A DNA stretch of 64,000 nucleotides from Gadus chalcogrammus (GCF_026213295.1 NC_079413.1:15840938-15904937); one strand, 5' to 3'; numbered from the stretch's first letter, positions 11,437 to 25,241 are shown. Numbers and translations are program-made. The notes: a model not told the origin generated them from the letters alone.

Positions 11437-12865
11437 AGGGGTCCAAGCCAACAGGTTGGATCCCTATTGTTTTTGTAAGGATTTTTATTATTATTATACT
11501 TCCTTCCCTAAAAGTGGGCCCACACCCCAAACCGTAAATAATGCGGACACGCCAATTGCATGACTAGATCCAGGTCTGTGATGTGTACGCAGACGACAAA
11601 ATCCAGACATGCCGGCCACTAGGTGGCGCTATACCAAGGAATACGCGTTTGGGGCTATAACTCCCACACCGAACCTCCCACAGTCAAAAACGTTATACCC
11701 ACAGATGCACAGGAGTCTGCTGCATCTTTTGGGCTAGGCCACGCCCATTTGCGTCTATGAATATTTTTCGCTAAATCGCGAAAACCGCAAAACAGTTTTT
11801 TCCCTACTCCTCCCACATTTCTTGACCAATCAACACCAAACTTTGCACACGACATCTTCAGACGCACACGCAAAGGAATCATCAACAGTTTTTTGATCCG
11901 ACCTTCGACGACGAAACGGTAGCGTTTTGAATATTTGTTTATTGGCTACGTTTTACGTCAAAACGCAAAAATTCAAAGAATACCAAAAGTAGACGTCGGA
12001 TCAAGTCCAAATTTTAGACACATGTCGGTGCTACCCTTAATGGCGTTCAATAAAGAATTCGGAATATTTCGCCATTAGGGGGCGCAATAAACGAGGAAAT
12101 TGTATATCTTCTAATTGGCCAAAGGAATGTTCTTCAAACTATAAGGGAACCATCAAGGGGCAAACCCGAGTCTATATAAAAAATATGGCCAAGAATTAAT
12201 AATATAGGCGGGAGTTATTTGGCAAAGGAAAATTGTCTTTGGAAAATTTCGCCAACAGGGCGGCGCCAAAAAACGACGAAATAATATATCTCCTATTTGG
12301 CCAATGGAATGTTCTGAAAACGCGTTTTAGGCTATAACTCCCACACCAAAGCTCCCACAGTCAAAAACGTTACACGCACAGATTCACTGGAGTCAGCTGC
12401 ATCTTTTGGCATAGGCCAGGCCCATTTGCGTCAGTATTTTCTTTATGCAAAATCGCAAAAACAGCTAAACTGCCTTTTCGCTACTCCTCCCACATTTCTT
12501 GCCCAATTGACACCAAACTTTGCACACGACATCTTCAGACGCACACTACAAGAAATCAGCAAAACTATTTTGATCCGACCATCGTTGACGAAACGGTAGC
12601 GTTTTGAATATATGTTTTGCGTTGCAAATCAGTAAAAACTATTTTGATCCAACCGTCGACGACTAAACGGTAGCGGAAAATGCGTTTGGGGCCGAAACTC
12701 CCACACTGAACCTCTCACAGTCAAAACCTTTATATCCACAGGTTGTTCACGGTAGCGTTTTGAATACTTGGTTCGCTTTGTGCCGGCGAAATGCACATTT
12801 CTTGTCGCGTTGTGCCGGCGAAATGCACACTTCTTGGACCCCTGCATAACTGCTTGCAGTTCTAG
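11437..12865 (+). mobile_element. Family A copy, type L2, complete (1.43 kb)
   Basis: The best full-length L2 copy. It shows the CTCCCACACNGAACCTCCCA-type module three times (about 11660, 12335 and 12695), each followed by related downstream sequence, so L2 grew by internal duplication. CTCF-like core at 11616. Close relatives: 16118-17500, 21318-22685, 34742-36052 and 43235-44606. Confidence 0.87.
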
Positions 12866-13554
12866 TTATTATTATTCCCCCCTAGAAGTGGGTCCACAGC
12901 CCAAACCGTAAATGGTGCCGACACGCCAATTGCATGACTAGATCCAGGGCCCTGAGTTCTAAGCAGACGACCAAATCCAGACACGCCGGCCACTAGGTGG
13001 CGCCATACCAAGGAAAGACGCGTTTGGGACTATAACTCCCACACCGAACCTCCCACATTCAAAACCTTGTACACACAGATTCACTGGAGTCTGCTGCATC
13101 TTTTGGTATAGGCCACGCCCATTTGCGTCTATGAATATTTTTCGCTAAATCGCGAAAACCGCAAAACTGTTTTTTCGCTACTCCTCGCACATTTCTTGAC
13201 CAATCAACACCAACCTTTGCACACGGCATCTTCAGACGCACACGCAAAGAAATCATATACAGTTTTTTGATCCGACCTTCGACGACGAAACGGTAGAGTT
13301 TTGAATATTCTTTTATTAGCTAAATTAGACGTGGAAAATTAAAAAACCAAAAAATTCCAAAATTAGACATCGGATCGAGTCCAAATTTTAGACACATGTT
13401 GGTGCTAACCTTATTGACCTTCGATAAAAATTTCGGAAAATTTCGCCATTAGGGGGCGCAATAAACGAGGAAATTGTATATCTTCTACACTTGTCGCGTT
13501 GTGCCGGCGAAATGCACACTTCTTGGACCCCTGCATAACTGCTTGCAGTTCTAG
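12866..13554 (+). mobile_element. Family A copy, type S, internally deleted, no 5' end
   Basis: Only 689 bp. The sequence passes from TATATCTTCTAC straight to ACTTGTCGCGTTGTG, removing about 130 bp before the terminal hairpins. CTCF-like core at 12990. Confidence 0.84.
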
Positions 13555-13556
13555 TT

Positions 13557-14436
13557 AGGGGTCCAAGCCAACAGGTTGGATCCCTATTGTTTTTGTAGGG
13601 ATTTTTCTTATTATTATTATTATTATACTTCCTACCAAGAAAGTGGGAATACAGCCCATACCGTAAATGTTGCACACACGCCAATTGCATGACTAGATCC
13701 AGGTCAGTGAAGACTATGCAGACGACAAAATCCAGACACGCCGGCCACTAGGTGGCGCTATACCAAGGAATACGCGTTTGGGGCTATAACTTCCACAACG
13801 AACCTCCCAGAGTCCAAAAACTTGTACACACAGATGCACTGGAGTCTGCTGCATCTTTTGGCCTAGGCCACGCCCATTTGCGTCTATGAATATTTTTCGC
13901 TAAATCGCGAAAACCGCAAAACTGTTTTTTCCCTACTCCTCCCACATTTCTTGACCAATCGACACCAAACTTTGCACACGACATCTTCAGACGCACACGC
14001 AAAGGAATCGTATACAGTTTTTTGATCCGACCTTCGACGACGAAACGGTAGCATTTTGAATATTGGTATATTAGCTAAATTAGACGTGGAAAATCCAAAA
14101 TACAAAAAAATCCAAAATTAGAAATCGGATCGAGTCCAAATTCTACACACATGTTGGTGCTAACCTTAATGACGTTCGATAAAAATTTCGGACAATTTCG
14201 CCATTAGAGGGCGCAATAAACGAGGAAATTGTATATCTTCTACAAAATTTTGCCGCGAAAACGCTACACTGACTTCTCGCTACTCCTACCACAGTCGAAT
14301 CCTTTGTATCCACAAGTTCAGGGTAGCGTTTTGAACACATGCTTCGCGTTGTGCCGGCGAAATTCACATTTCTTGTCGCGTTGTGCCGGCGAAATGCACA
14401 CTTCTTGGACCCCTGCATAACTGCTTGCAGTTCTAG
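13557..14436 (+). mobile_element. Family A copy, type S, complete
   Basis: Own 5' block, TTATTATTATTATTATTATA tract, CTCF-like core at 13745, canonical end. One of the two hairpin units carries a GAAATTCACA variant. Confidence 0.86.
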
Positions 14437-14438
14437 TT

Positions 14439-15297
14439 AGGGGTCCAAGCCAACAGGTTGGATCCCTATTGTTTTTGTAAGGATTATTATTCCTATACTT
14501 GCCCCCCTAAAAGTGATACCACAGCCCAAACCGTAAATGGTGCCGACACGCCAATTGCATGACTAGATCCAGATCTGTTCGGACTAAGCAGACGACAAAA
14601 TCCAGACCTGCCGGCCACTAGGTGGCGCTATACCAAGGAATACGCGTTTGGGGCTATAACTCCCACACCGAACCTCCCACAGTCAAAAACTTGTACCCAC
14701 ATATTCACTGGAGTCTGCTGCATCTTTTGGCATAGGCCACGCCCATTTGCGTCTATGAATATTTTTCGCAAAATCGCGAAAACCGCAAAACAGTTTTTTC
14801 CCTACTCCTCCCACATTTTTTGACCAATCAACACCAAACTTTGCACACGACATCTTCAGACGCACACGCAAAGAAATTATCGGACAGTTTTTTGATCCGA
14901 CCGTCGACGACGAAACGGTAGCGTTTTGAATATTGGTATATTAGCTAAATTAGACGTGGAAAATCAAAAATCCAGAAAAATCCAAAAGTAGACATCGGAA
15001 CGAGTCCAAATTTTACAGACATGTTGGTGCTAACCTTAATGCCGTTCGATAAAAAAATCGGAAAATTTCGCCATTAGGGGGCGCCATAAACGAGGAAATT
15101 GTATATCTTCTAAAAAATGTCGCTGCGAACTGACTTCTCGCTACTCCTACCACAGTCAAATCCTTTGTATCCACAGGTTCAGGGTAGCGTTTTGAACACA
15201 TGCTTCGCGTTGTGCCGGCGAAACGCACATTTCTTGTCGCGTTGTGCCGGCGAAATGCACACTTCTTGGACCCCTGCATAACTGCTTGCAGTTCTAG
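14439..15297 (+). mobile_element. Family A copy, type S, complete
   Basis: Own 5' block, CTCF-like core at 14615, canonical end. A short deletion (TGTCGCTGCGAACTGAC) removes part of the GAAAACGCTACACTG stretch seen in other S copies; the same lesion is at 47780. Confidence 0.85.
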
Positions 15298-16117
15298 TTC
15301 TTATTATTCTTACCCCCCTAAAAGTGGGCCCACACCCCAAACCGTAAAAGGTGCCGACACGCGAATTGCATGACTAGATCCAGATCTCTTCGGACTACGC
15401 AGACGACCAAATCCAGACACGCCGGCCACTAGGTGGCGCTATACCAAGGAATACGCGTTTGGGGCTATAACTCCCACACCGAACCACCCAGAGTCCAATA
15501 ACTTGTACACACAGATGCACTGGAGTCTGCTGCATCTTTTGGCCTAGGCCACGCCCATTTGCGTCTATGAATATTTTTCGCTAAATCGCGAAAACCGCAA
15601 AACTGTATTTTCGCTACTCCTCCCACATTTCTTGACCAATCAACACCAAACTTTGCACACGGCATCTTCAGACGCACACGCAAAGAAATCTTAGACAGTT
15701 TTTTGATCCGACCTTCGACGACGAAACGGTAGAGTTTTGAATATTTGTTTATTAGCAAAATTAGACGTGGAAAATTAAAAATCCAAAAAAATCCAAAATT
15801 AGACATCGGATCGAGTCCAAATTCTACACACATGTTGGTGCTAACCTTAATGTCGTTCGATAAAAAATTCGGAAAATTTCGCCATTAGGGGGCGCAATAA
15901 ACGAGGAAATTGTATATCTTCTACAAAATTTCGCCGCGAAAACGCTACACTGACTTCTCGCTACTCCTACCACAGTCAAATCCTTTGTATCCACAGGTTC
16001 AGGGTAGCGTTTTGAACACATGCTTCGCGTCGTGCCGGCGAAATGCACATTTCTTGTCGCGTTGTGCCGGCGAAATGCACACTTCTTGGACCCCTGCATA
16101 ACTGCTTGCAGTTCTAG
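15298..16117 (+). mobile_element. Family A copy, type S, without its own 5' end
   Basis: Very close to the S copy at 36117-36985, including the shared changes GAACCACCCAGAG and CAAAACTGTATTTTCGC. CTCF-like core at 15426; canonical end. Confidence 0.86.
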
Positions 16118-17500
16118 TTATTATTATTATTATTATTCCCCCCTAGAAGTGGGTCCACAGCCCAAACCGTAAATGGTGCCGACACGCCAATTGCATGACT
16201 AGATCCAGGTCCCTGAGTTCTAGGCAGACGACAAAATCCAGACACGCCGGCCACTAGGTGGCGCTATACCAAGGAAAGACGCGTTTGCGGCTATAACTCC
16301 CACACCGAACCTCCCACATTCAAAACCTTGTACACACAGATTCACTGGAGTCTGCTGCACCTTTTGGCATAGGCCACGCCCATTTGCGTCCATGAATATT
16401 TTTCGCTAAATCGCGAAAACCGCAAAACAGTTTTTTCCCTACTCCTCCCACATTTCTTGACCAATCAACACCAAACTTTGCACACGACATCTTCAGACGC
16501 ACACGCAAAGGAATCATCAACAGTTTTTTTATCCGACCTTCGACGAAGAAACGGAAGCGTTTTGAATATTTGTTTATTGGCTACGTTTTACGTCGAAACG
16601 CAAAAATTCAAAGAATACCAAAAGTAGACGTCGGATCAAGTCCAAATTTTAGACACATGTCGGTGCTACCCTTAATGGCGTTCAATAAAGAATTCGGAAT
16701 ATTTCGCCATTAGGGGGCGCAATAAACGAGGAAATTGTATATTTTCTAATTGGCCAAAGGAATGTTCTTCAAACTATAAGGGAACCATCAAAGGGCAAAC
16801 CCGAGTCTATATAAAAAATATGGCCAAGAATTAATAATGTAGGCGGGAGTTATTTGGCAAAGGAAAATTGTCTTTGGAAAATTTCGCCAACAGGGCGGCG
16901 CCAAAAAACGACGAAATAATATATCTCCTATTTGGCCAATGGAATGTTCTGAAAACGCGTTTTAGGCTATAACTCCCACACCGAAGCTCCCACAGTCAAA
17001 AACGTTATACGCACAGATTCACTGGAGTCAGCTGCATCTTTTGGCATAGGCCAGGCCCATTTGCGTCAGTATTTTCTTTATGCAAAATCGCAAAAACAGC
17101 TAAACTGCCTTTTCGCTACTCCTCCCACATTTCTTGCCCAATTGACACCAAACTTTGCACACGACATCTTCAGACGCACACTACAAGAAATCAGCAAAAC
17201 TATTTTGATCCGACCATCGTTGACGAAACGGTAGCGTTTTGAATATATGTTTTGCGTTGCAAATCAGTAAAAACTATTTTGATCCAACCGTCGACGACTA
17301 AACGGTAGCGGAAAATGCGTTTGGGGCCGAAACTCCCACACTGAACCTCTCACAGTCAAAACCTTTATATCCACAGGTTGTTCACGGTAGCGTTTTGAAT
17401 ACTTGGTTCGCGTTGTGCCGGCGAAATGCACATTTCTTGTCGCGTTGTGCCGGCGAAATGCACACTTCTTGGACCCCTGCATAACTGCTTGCAGTTCTAG
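16118..17500 (+). mobile_element. Family A copy, type L2, without its own 5' end
   Basis: Starts with a long TTATTATTATTATTATT tract directly after CTAG. CTCF-like core at 16251. Ends canonically with two hairpin units. Confidence 0.86.
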
Positions 17501-17502
17501 TT

Positions 17503-17614
17503 AGGGGTCCAAGCCAACAGGTTGGATCCCTATTGTTTTTGTAAGGATTATTATTAGGGGTCCAAGCCAACAGGTTGGATCCCTATTGTTTTTGTAAGGA
17601 TTTTTATTATTATT
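17503..17614 (+). repeat. Two solo family-A 5' ends
   Basis: Blocks begin at 17503 and 17556; the third of the stack, at 17615, carries a body. Confidence 0.9.
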
Positions 17615-19170
17615 AGGGGTCCAAGCCAACAGGTTGGATCCCTATTGTTTTTGTAAGGATTTTTTTTATTATTATTATTATTATTATTCCCCCCTAGAAG
17701 TGGGTCCACAGCCCAAACCGTAAATGGTGCCGACAAGCCAATTGCATGACTAGATCCAGGGCCCTGAGTTCTAAGCAGACGACCAAATCCAGACACGCCG
17801 GCCACTAGGTGGCGCTATACCAAGGAAAGACGCGTTTGGGGCTATAACTCCCACACCGAACCTCCCACAGTCCAAAAACTTGTACACACAGATGCACTGG
17901 AGTCTGCTGCATCTTTTGGCCTAGGCCACGCCCATTTGCGTCTATGAATATTTTTCGCTAAATCGCGAAAACCGCAAAACTGTTTTTTCGCTACTCCTCG
18001 CACATTTCTTGACCAATCAACACCAAACTTTGCACACGGCATCTTCAGACGCACACGCAAAGAAATCATATACAGTTTTTTGATCCGACCTTTGAGGACG
18101 AAACGGTAGAGTTTTGAATATTTGTTTATTAGCTAAATTAGACGTGGAATATCAAAAATTCAAAGAATACCAAAAGTAGACATCGGATCAAGTCCAAATT
18201 TTAGACACATGTCGGTGCTACCCTTAATGGCGTTCACTAAAGAATTCGGAATATTTCGCCATTAGGGGGCGCAATAAACGAGGAAATTGTATATCTTCTA
18301 ATTGGCCAAAGGAATGTTCTTCAAACTATAAGGGAACCATCAAGGGGCAAACCCGAGTCTATATAAAAAATATGGTCAAGAATTAATAATGTAGGCGGGA
18401 GTTATTTGGCAAAGGAAAATTGTCTTTGGAAAATTTCGCCAACAGGGCGGCGCCAAAAAACGACGAAATAATATATCTCCTATTTGGCCAATGGAATGTT
18501 CTGAAACGCGTTTTAGGCTATAACTCCCACACCAAAGCTCCCACAGTCAAAAACGTTATACGCACAGATTCACTGGAATCAGCTGCATCTTTTGGCATAG
18601 GCCAGGCCCATTTGCGTCAGTATTTTCTTTATGCAAAATCGCAAAAACAGCTAAACTGCCTTTTCGCTACTCCTCCCACATTTCTTGACCAATCGACACC
18701 AAACTTTGTACATGGCATCTTCAGACGCACTCGCAAAGGAATCATCAACAGTTTTTTGATCCGACCTTCGACGACGAAACGGTAGCGTTTTGAATATTGG
18801 TTTATTAGCTAAATTAGACGTGGAATATCAAAAATCCAAAGAAATCCAAAATTAGACATCGGATCGAGTCCAAATTTTACACACATTTTGGTGCTAACCT
18901 TACTGTCATTCGATAAAAAATTCGGAAAATTTCGCCATTAGGGGGCGCAATAAACGAGGAAATTGTATATCTTCTACAAAATTTCGCCGCGAAAACGCAA
19001 CACTGACTTCTCGCTAATCCTACCACAGTCAAATACTTTGTATCCACAGGTTCAGGGTGGCGTTTTAAACACATGCTTTGCGTTGTGCCGGCGAAACGCA
19101 CATTTCTTGTCGCGTTGTGCCGGCGAAATGCACACTTCTTGGACCCCTGCATAACTGCTTGCAGTTCTAG
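17615..19170 (+). mobile_element. Family A copy, chimeric L2 head with S tail (1.56 kb)
   Basis: Follows the L2 pattern to about 18700, then runs into an S-type second half (GACCAATCGACACCAAAC, then TTAGCTAAATTAGACG, then the S tail). This makes it the longest A copy. A similar join occurs in 46470-47956. CTCF-like core at 17802. Confidence 0.82.
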
Positions 19171-20167
19171 TTTATTATTATTCCCCCCTAGAAGTGGGTC
19201 CACAGCCCAAACCGTAAATGGTGCCGACACGCCAATTGCATGACTAGATCCAGGTCCGTGAAGACTATTCAGACGACAAAATCCAGACACGCCGGTCACT
19301 AGGTGGCGCTATACCAAGGAATACGCGTTTGGGGCTATAACTCCCACACCGAACCTCCCACAGTCAAAAAACTTGTACACACATATTCACTGGAGTCTGC
19401 TGCATCTTTTGGCATAGGCCACGCCCATTTGCGTCTATGAATATTTTTCGCAAAATCGCGAAAACCGCAAAACAGTTTTTTCCCTACTCCTCCCACATTT
19501 TTGGACCAATCAACACCAAACTTTGCACACGACATCTTCAGACGCACACGCAAAGAAATTATCGGACAGTTTTTTGATCCGACCGTCGACGACGAAACGG
19601 TAGCGTTTTGAATATTGGTATATTAGCTAAATTAGACGTGGAAAATCAAAAATCCAGAAAAATCCAAAGGTAGACATCGGAACGAGTCCAAATTTTACAG
19701 ACATGTTGGTGCTAACCTTAATGTCGTTCAATAAAATTTTCGGAATATTTCGCCATTAGGGGGCGCAATAAACGAGGAAATTGTATATCTTCTTATTGGC
19801 CAAAGGAATGTTCTTCAAACTCAAAGGAAACCATCAAGGGGCAAACCCGAGTCTATATAAAAAATATGGCCAAGAATTATTAATGTGGGCGGGAGTTATT
19901 TGGCAAAGGAAAATTGTCTTTGGAAAATTTCGCCACAAGGGGTCGCAAATAAACGACGAAATAATATATCTCCTAACTTGCCAATGGAATGTTCTGAAAA
20001 CGCGTTTTGGGCTATAACTCCCACACCGAAGCTCCCACAGTCAAAACCTTTCTATCCACAGATTCACTGGAGTCAGCTGCATCTTTTGGCACACGCTGTT
20101 TCTCAATTTTTGAACACATGCTTCGCGTTGTGCCGGCGAAATGCACACTTCTTGGACCCCTGCATAA
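19171..20167 (+). mobile_element. Family A copy, type L1, lacking hairpin and 5' end
   Basis: Ends at CTTGGACCCCTGCATAA and abuts TTAGGGGTCC of the next 5' block, so the subterminal inverted repeat is present but the AACTGC-TT-GCAGTT-CTAG hairpin is gone. Confidence 0.82.
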
Positions 20168-20169
20168 TT

Positions 20170-20452
20170 AGGGGTCCAAGCCAACAGGTTGGATCCCTAT
20201 TGTTTTTGTAAGGATTATTATTATTGGGTGTCAAGCAACTATGTTGCGAGACAACCTATTGTTATTGTACGAATTCTTATTAGGGGTCCAAGCCAACAGG
20301 TTGGATCCCTATTGTTTTTGTAAGGATTTTTATTATTATTAGGGGTCCAAGCCAACAGGTTGGATCCCTATTGTTTTTGTAGGGATTTTTCTTATTATTA
20401 GGGGTCCAAGCCAACAGGTTGGATCCCTATTGTTTTTGTAAGGATTATTATT
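20170..20452 (+). repeat. Mixed stack: four solo A 5' ends and one solo B 5' end
   Basis: Family-A blocks begin at 20170, 20282, 20341 and 20400. A family-B 5' block (TTGGGTGTCAAG, inner hairpin CAAC-TAT-GTTG, then CCTATTGTTATTGTACGAATT) sits between the first two, at about 20224. The B block is the likely partner of the 5'-less B body at 22686. Confidence 0.88.
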
Positions 20453-21317
20453 AGGGGTCCAAGCCAACAGGTTGGATCCCTATTGTTTTTGTAAGGATTA
20501 TTATTATTTCGTACGCCTTAGAAGTGGTACCACAGCCCAAACCGTAAATGGTGCACACGCGCCAATTGCATGACTAGATCCAGAATCGGCACCGCTACTC
20601 AGATTACAAAATCCAGACACGCCGGTCCCTAGGTGGCGCTATACCAAGGAATACGCGTTTGGGGCTATAACTTCCACACCGAACCTCCCAGAGTCCAAAA
20701 ACTTGTACACACAGATGCACTGGAGTCTGCTGCATCTTTTGGCCTAGGCCACGCCCATTTGCGTCTATGAATATTTTTCGCTAAATCGCGAAAACTGCAA
20801 AACTGTTTTTTCGCTACTCCTCCCACATTTCTCGCCCGATCAACACCAAACTTTGCACACGACATCTTCAGACGCACACGCAAAGAAATCCTAGACACTT
20901 TTTTGATCCGACCTTCGACGACGAAACGGTAGCGTTTTGAATATTTGTTTATTAGCTAAATTAGACGTGAAAAGTCAAAAATCCGAAGAAATCCAGAATT
21001 ATACATCGGATCGAGCCCAAATTTTACAGACATGTTGGTGCTAACCTTAATGACGTTCGATAAAAATATCGGAAAATTTCGCCATTAGGGGGCGCAATAA
21101 ACAAGGAAATTGTATATCTTCTACAAAATTTCGCCGCGAAAACGCTACACTGACTTCTCGCTACTCGTACCACAGTCAAATCCTTTGTATCCACAGGTAC
21201 AGGGTAGCGTTTTGAACACATGCTTCGCGTTGTGCCGGCGAAATGCACATTTCTTGTCGCGTTGTGCCGGCGAAATGCACACTTCTTGGACCCCTGCATA
21301 ACTGCTTGCAGTTCTAG
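20453..21317 (+). mobile_element. Family A copy, type S, complete
   Basis: Own 5' block, body opening TCGTACGCCTTAG, canonical end. The variant CTCGCCCGATCAACACC links it to 39898-40727 and 47957-48725. Confidence 0.86.
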
Positions 21318-22685
21318 TTATACTTACCCCCCTAAAAGTGGTACCACAGCCCAAACCGTAAATGGTGCACACACGCCAATTACATGACTAGATCCAGATC
21401 TCTTCGGACTACGCAGACGACCAAACCCAGACACGCCGGCCACTAGGTGGCGCTATACCAAGGAAAGACACGTTTGGGGCTATAACTCCCACACCGAACC
21501 TCCCACATTCAAAACCTTGTACACACAGATTCACTGGAGTCTGCTGCATCTTTTGGGCTAGGCCACGCCCATTTGCGTCTATGAATATTTTTCGCTAAAT
21601 CGCGAAAACCGCAAAACAGTTTTTTCCCTACTCCTCCCACATTTCTTGACCAATCAACACCAAACTTTGCACACGACATCTTCAGACGCACACGCAAAGG
21701 AATCATCAACAGCTTTTTTATCCGACCTTCGACGACGAAACGGTAGCGTTTTGAATATTTGTTTATTGGCTACGTTTTACGTCGAAACGCAAAAATTCAA
21801 AGAATACCAAAAGTAGACGTCGGATCAAGTCCAAATTTTAGACACATGTCGGTGCTACACTTAATGGCGTTCAATAAAGAATTCGGAATATTTCGCCATT
21901 AGGGGGCGCAATAAACGAGGAAATTGTATATCTTCTAATTGGCCAAAGGAATGTTCTTCAAACTATAAGGGAACCATCAAGGGGCAAACCCGAGTCTATA
22001 TAAAAAATATGGCCAAGAATTAATAATGTAGGCGGGAGTTATTTGGCAAAGGAAAATTGTCTTTGGAAAATTTCGCCAACAGGGCGGCGCCAAAAATCGA
22101 CGAAATAATATATCTCCTATTTGGCCAATGGAATGTTCTGAAAACGCGTTTTAGGCTATAACTCCCACACCGAAGCTCCCACAGTCAAAAACGTTATACG
22201 CACAGATTCACTGGAGTCAGCTGCATCTTTTGGCATAGGCCAGGCCCATTTGCGTCAGTATTTTCTTTATGCAAAATCGCAAAAACAGCTAAACTGCCTT
22301 TTTGCTACTCCTCCCACATTTCTTGCCCAATTGACACCAAACTTTGCACACGACATCTTCAGACGCACACTACAAGAAATCAGCAAAACTATTTTGATCC
22401 GACCATCGTTGACGAAACGGTAGCGTTTTGAATATATGTTTTGCGTTGCAAATCAGTAAAAACTATTTTGATCCAACGACGACTAAACGGTAGCGGAAAA
22501 TGCGTTTGGGGCCAAAACTCCCACACTGAACCTCTCACAGTCAAAACCTTTATATCCACAGGTTGTTCACGGTAGCGTTTTGAATACTTGGTTCGCGTTG
22601 TGCCGGCGAAATGCACATTTCTTGTCGCGTTGTGCCGGCGAAATGCACACTTCTTGGACCCCTGCATAACTGCTTGCAGTTCTAG
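21318..22685 (+). mobile_element. Family A copy, type L2, without its own 5' end
   Basis: Begins TTATACTTACCCCCC straight after CTAG. CTCF-like core at 21440. Its CTAG end is followed by a TTATTATT tract and then a family-B body, as if this copy sat in a B microsatellite. Confidence 0.86.
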
Positions 22686-23935
22686 TTATTATTATTATTA
22701 TTATGCTGCCATTGGAGTCAATGGCAGCCCATAGAACCGCTTGGCGAAAAGTTGTGAAATTTGGCACACTTGTTCAGGACTGCCCCATTAGCCCATTAAG
22801 CCAATCTAAGGTCGCTAGCCCAACAGCTCTAGCGCCACCAACAGGTCAAAGTTGGGCATGCATTCATGTTCATAACTTTTGACCTATTCGACCAATTTTC
22901 ACAAACCAGGTATCATTGGATTCCTTGAACCAAGCCCAGTTCAACAAACCCTATGACGTCATTGCGCCATGACGTAAATGTCCGCCATCTTGGTTTATGT
23001 CAAAAACCTTCAAAATGTTACTCCTATCACAAATCTTGTCCAATCATCTTGAAACTTGGCACACATGATCTTCTGGCCATCCTTGATGAAAAACATCGAA
23101 TAGATTTGTCAAATTCAAAACCGTTTGCCCGCTAAAGCCAATCAAATTTGGCGGCAAAGCCGCCAAACAGGAAGTGAGCCGATTTCTCAGCATCCCTTTG
23201 ACATATCATAACCAGACTTGGTATATAGACCCATGGCCTCATAAAAGTGACACTGATTTAATTTGGTGACCTTTGACCTGTAGGGGGCGCTGTTATTAAT
23301 GTCCATGTGTTTTGACCTCTTTCTCTTCACATGAGTACATTTACAACTTATTTTCAATGTCTGGTGATACTATCAGACCTCCCCGTATAGCTAGTATATT
23401 ATAACTTGCACAAATATCCGCGACAGCCAATGATATTCAACCGCGAAGCCGCCAAACTGGAAAAACGCCAATATCTCAGTATCCCTTGGACAAATCATAA
23501 CCAAACTTGATACATAGACCCATAACATCATTATGGGGACACTCAATGAATTTGGTGACCATTGACCTCTAGGGGGCGCTATAATTAATGAAGACGTGTT
23601 TTAACTCCTCTCTCTTCACATGAGTACATTTCAAACTTATTATCAATGTTTAATGATACTGTCAGACCTCCCCATATATCTTGTAAATTATTTTGTTGAT
23701 ATTGTTCCGAATACCCCTATGTATTTGTGACATTTGTTCTGTCAGGCAGACTGCATTGCCCCCTTACCTCTAGGTGGGGTCCTTTTCCCATTTACTCATC
23801 CCACCGGCTGTCGGTATTGCCGATTTCCGAGGCGGTCGTCATGTAGCCCCCTGGCCGATTGCGTCCATCCGGCAGAATAAGCCTACCGAGTCCGATTATG
23901 CTTGACACCCACATTGCTGCTCGCAGCTAAATTTA
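22686..23935 (+). mobile_element. Family B copy without its own 5' end
   Basis: Starts in the TTATTATT tract, then ATGCTGCCATTGGAGTC. Ends with the subterminal repeat GCTTGACACCC and hairpin GCTGC-TC-GCAGC. It contains CRE (22954-22961), YY1-type (22982-22993) and DR1 (23267-23279) motifs. The TAGGGGGCGCT word occurs twice, after GACCTG and GACCTC. Confidence 0.86.
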
Positions 23936-25241
23936 TTGGGTGTCAAGCAACTATGTTGCGAGACAACCTATTGTTATTGTACGAATTCTTATTATTATTA
24001 TTATTATTATGCTGCCATTGGAGTCAATGGCAGCCCATAGAACCGCTTGGCGAAAAGTTGTGAAATTTGGCACACTTGTTCAGGACTGCCCCATTAGCCC
24101 ATTAAGCCAATCTAAGGACGCTAGCCCAACAGCTCTAGCGCCACCAACAGGTCAAAGTTGGGCATGCATTCATGTTCATAACTTTTGACCTATTCGACCA
24201 ATTTTCACAAACCAGGTATCATTGGATTCCTTGAACCAAGCCCAGTTCAACAAACCCTATGACGTCATTGCGCCATGACGTATATGTCCGCCATCTTGGT
24301 TTATGTCAAAAACCTTCAAAATGCTACTCCTATCACAAATCTTGTCCAATCATCTCGAAACTTGGCACACATGATCTTCTGGCCATCCTTGATGAAAAAC
24401 ATCGAATAGATTTGTCAAATTCAAAACCGTTTGCCCGCTAAAGCCAATCAAATTTGGCGGCGAAGCCGCCAAACAGGAAGTGAGCCGATTTCTCAGCATC
24501 CCTTTGACATATCATAACCAGACTTGGTATATAGACCCATGGCCTCATAAAGGTGACACTGATTTAATTTGGTGACCTTTGACCTGTAGGGGGCGCTGTT
24601 ATTAATGTCCATGTGTTTTGACCTCTTTCCCTTCACATGAGTACATTTACAACTTATTTTCAATGTCTGGTGATACTATCAGACCTCCCCGTATAGCTAG
24701 TATATTATAACTTGCACAAATATCCGCGACAGCCAATGATATTCAACCGCGAAGCCGCCAAACTGGAAAAACGCCAATATCTCAGTATCCCTTGGACAAA
24801 TCATAACCAAACTTGATACATAGACCCATAACATCATTATGGGGACACTCAATGAATTTGGTGACCATTGACCTCTAGGGGGCGCTATAATTAATGAAGA
24901 CGTGTTTTAACTCCTCTCTCTTCACATGAGTACATTTCAAACTTATTATCAATGTTTAATGATACTGTCAGACCTCCCCATATATCTTGTAAATTATTTT
25001 GTTGATATTGTTCCGAATACCCCTATGTATTTGTGACATTTGTTCTGTCAGGCAGACTGCATTGCCCCCTTACCTCTAGGTGGGGTCCTTTTCCCATTTA
25101 CTCATCCCACCGGCTGTCGGTATTGCCGATTTCCGAGGCGGTCGTCATGTAGCCCCCTGGCCGATTGCGTCCATCCGGCAGAATAAGCCTACCGAGTCCG
25201 ATTATGCTTGACACCCACATTGCTGCTCGCAGCTAAATTTA
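23936..25241 (+). mobile_element. Family B copy, complete (1306-bp tandem unit, first)
   Basis: Own 5' block TTGGGTGTCAAG, long TTA tract, full body and 3' hairpin. The next copy starts exactly 1306 bp downstream and differs at only a handful of positions seen by eye, for example CGCGAAGCC versus CGCAAAGCC and ATACATAG versus ATACCTAG. Confidence 0.9.
24260..24600 (+). promoter_or_regulatory. Family B cassette: CRE, YY1-type and DR1 motifs
   Basis: Representative copy. It has a palindromic CRE TGACGTCA (24260-24267), then CCATGACGT and CCGCCATCTTGG (YY1-type), and 300 bp on TGACCTTTGACCT (24573-24585). The last is, on the minus strand, AGGTCA-A-AGGTCA, a perfect DR1 nuclear-receptor site, followed by TAGGGGGCGCT. 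CREs recur at 22954, 25566, 26922, 37248 and 38923. Perfect DR1 sites recur at 23267, 25879 and 39236; B2 copies have TGACCCTTGACCT instead. The motifs are exact; function is not shown. Confidence 0.5.
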
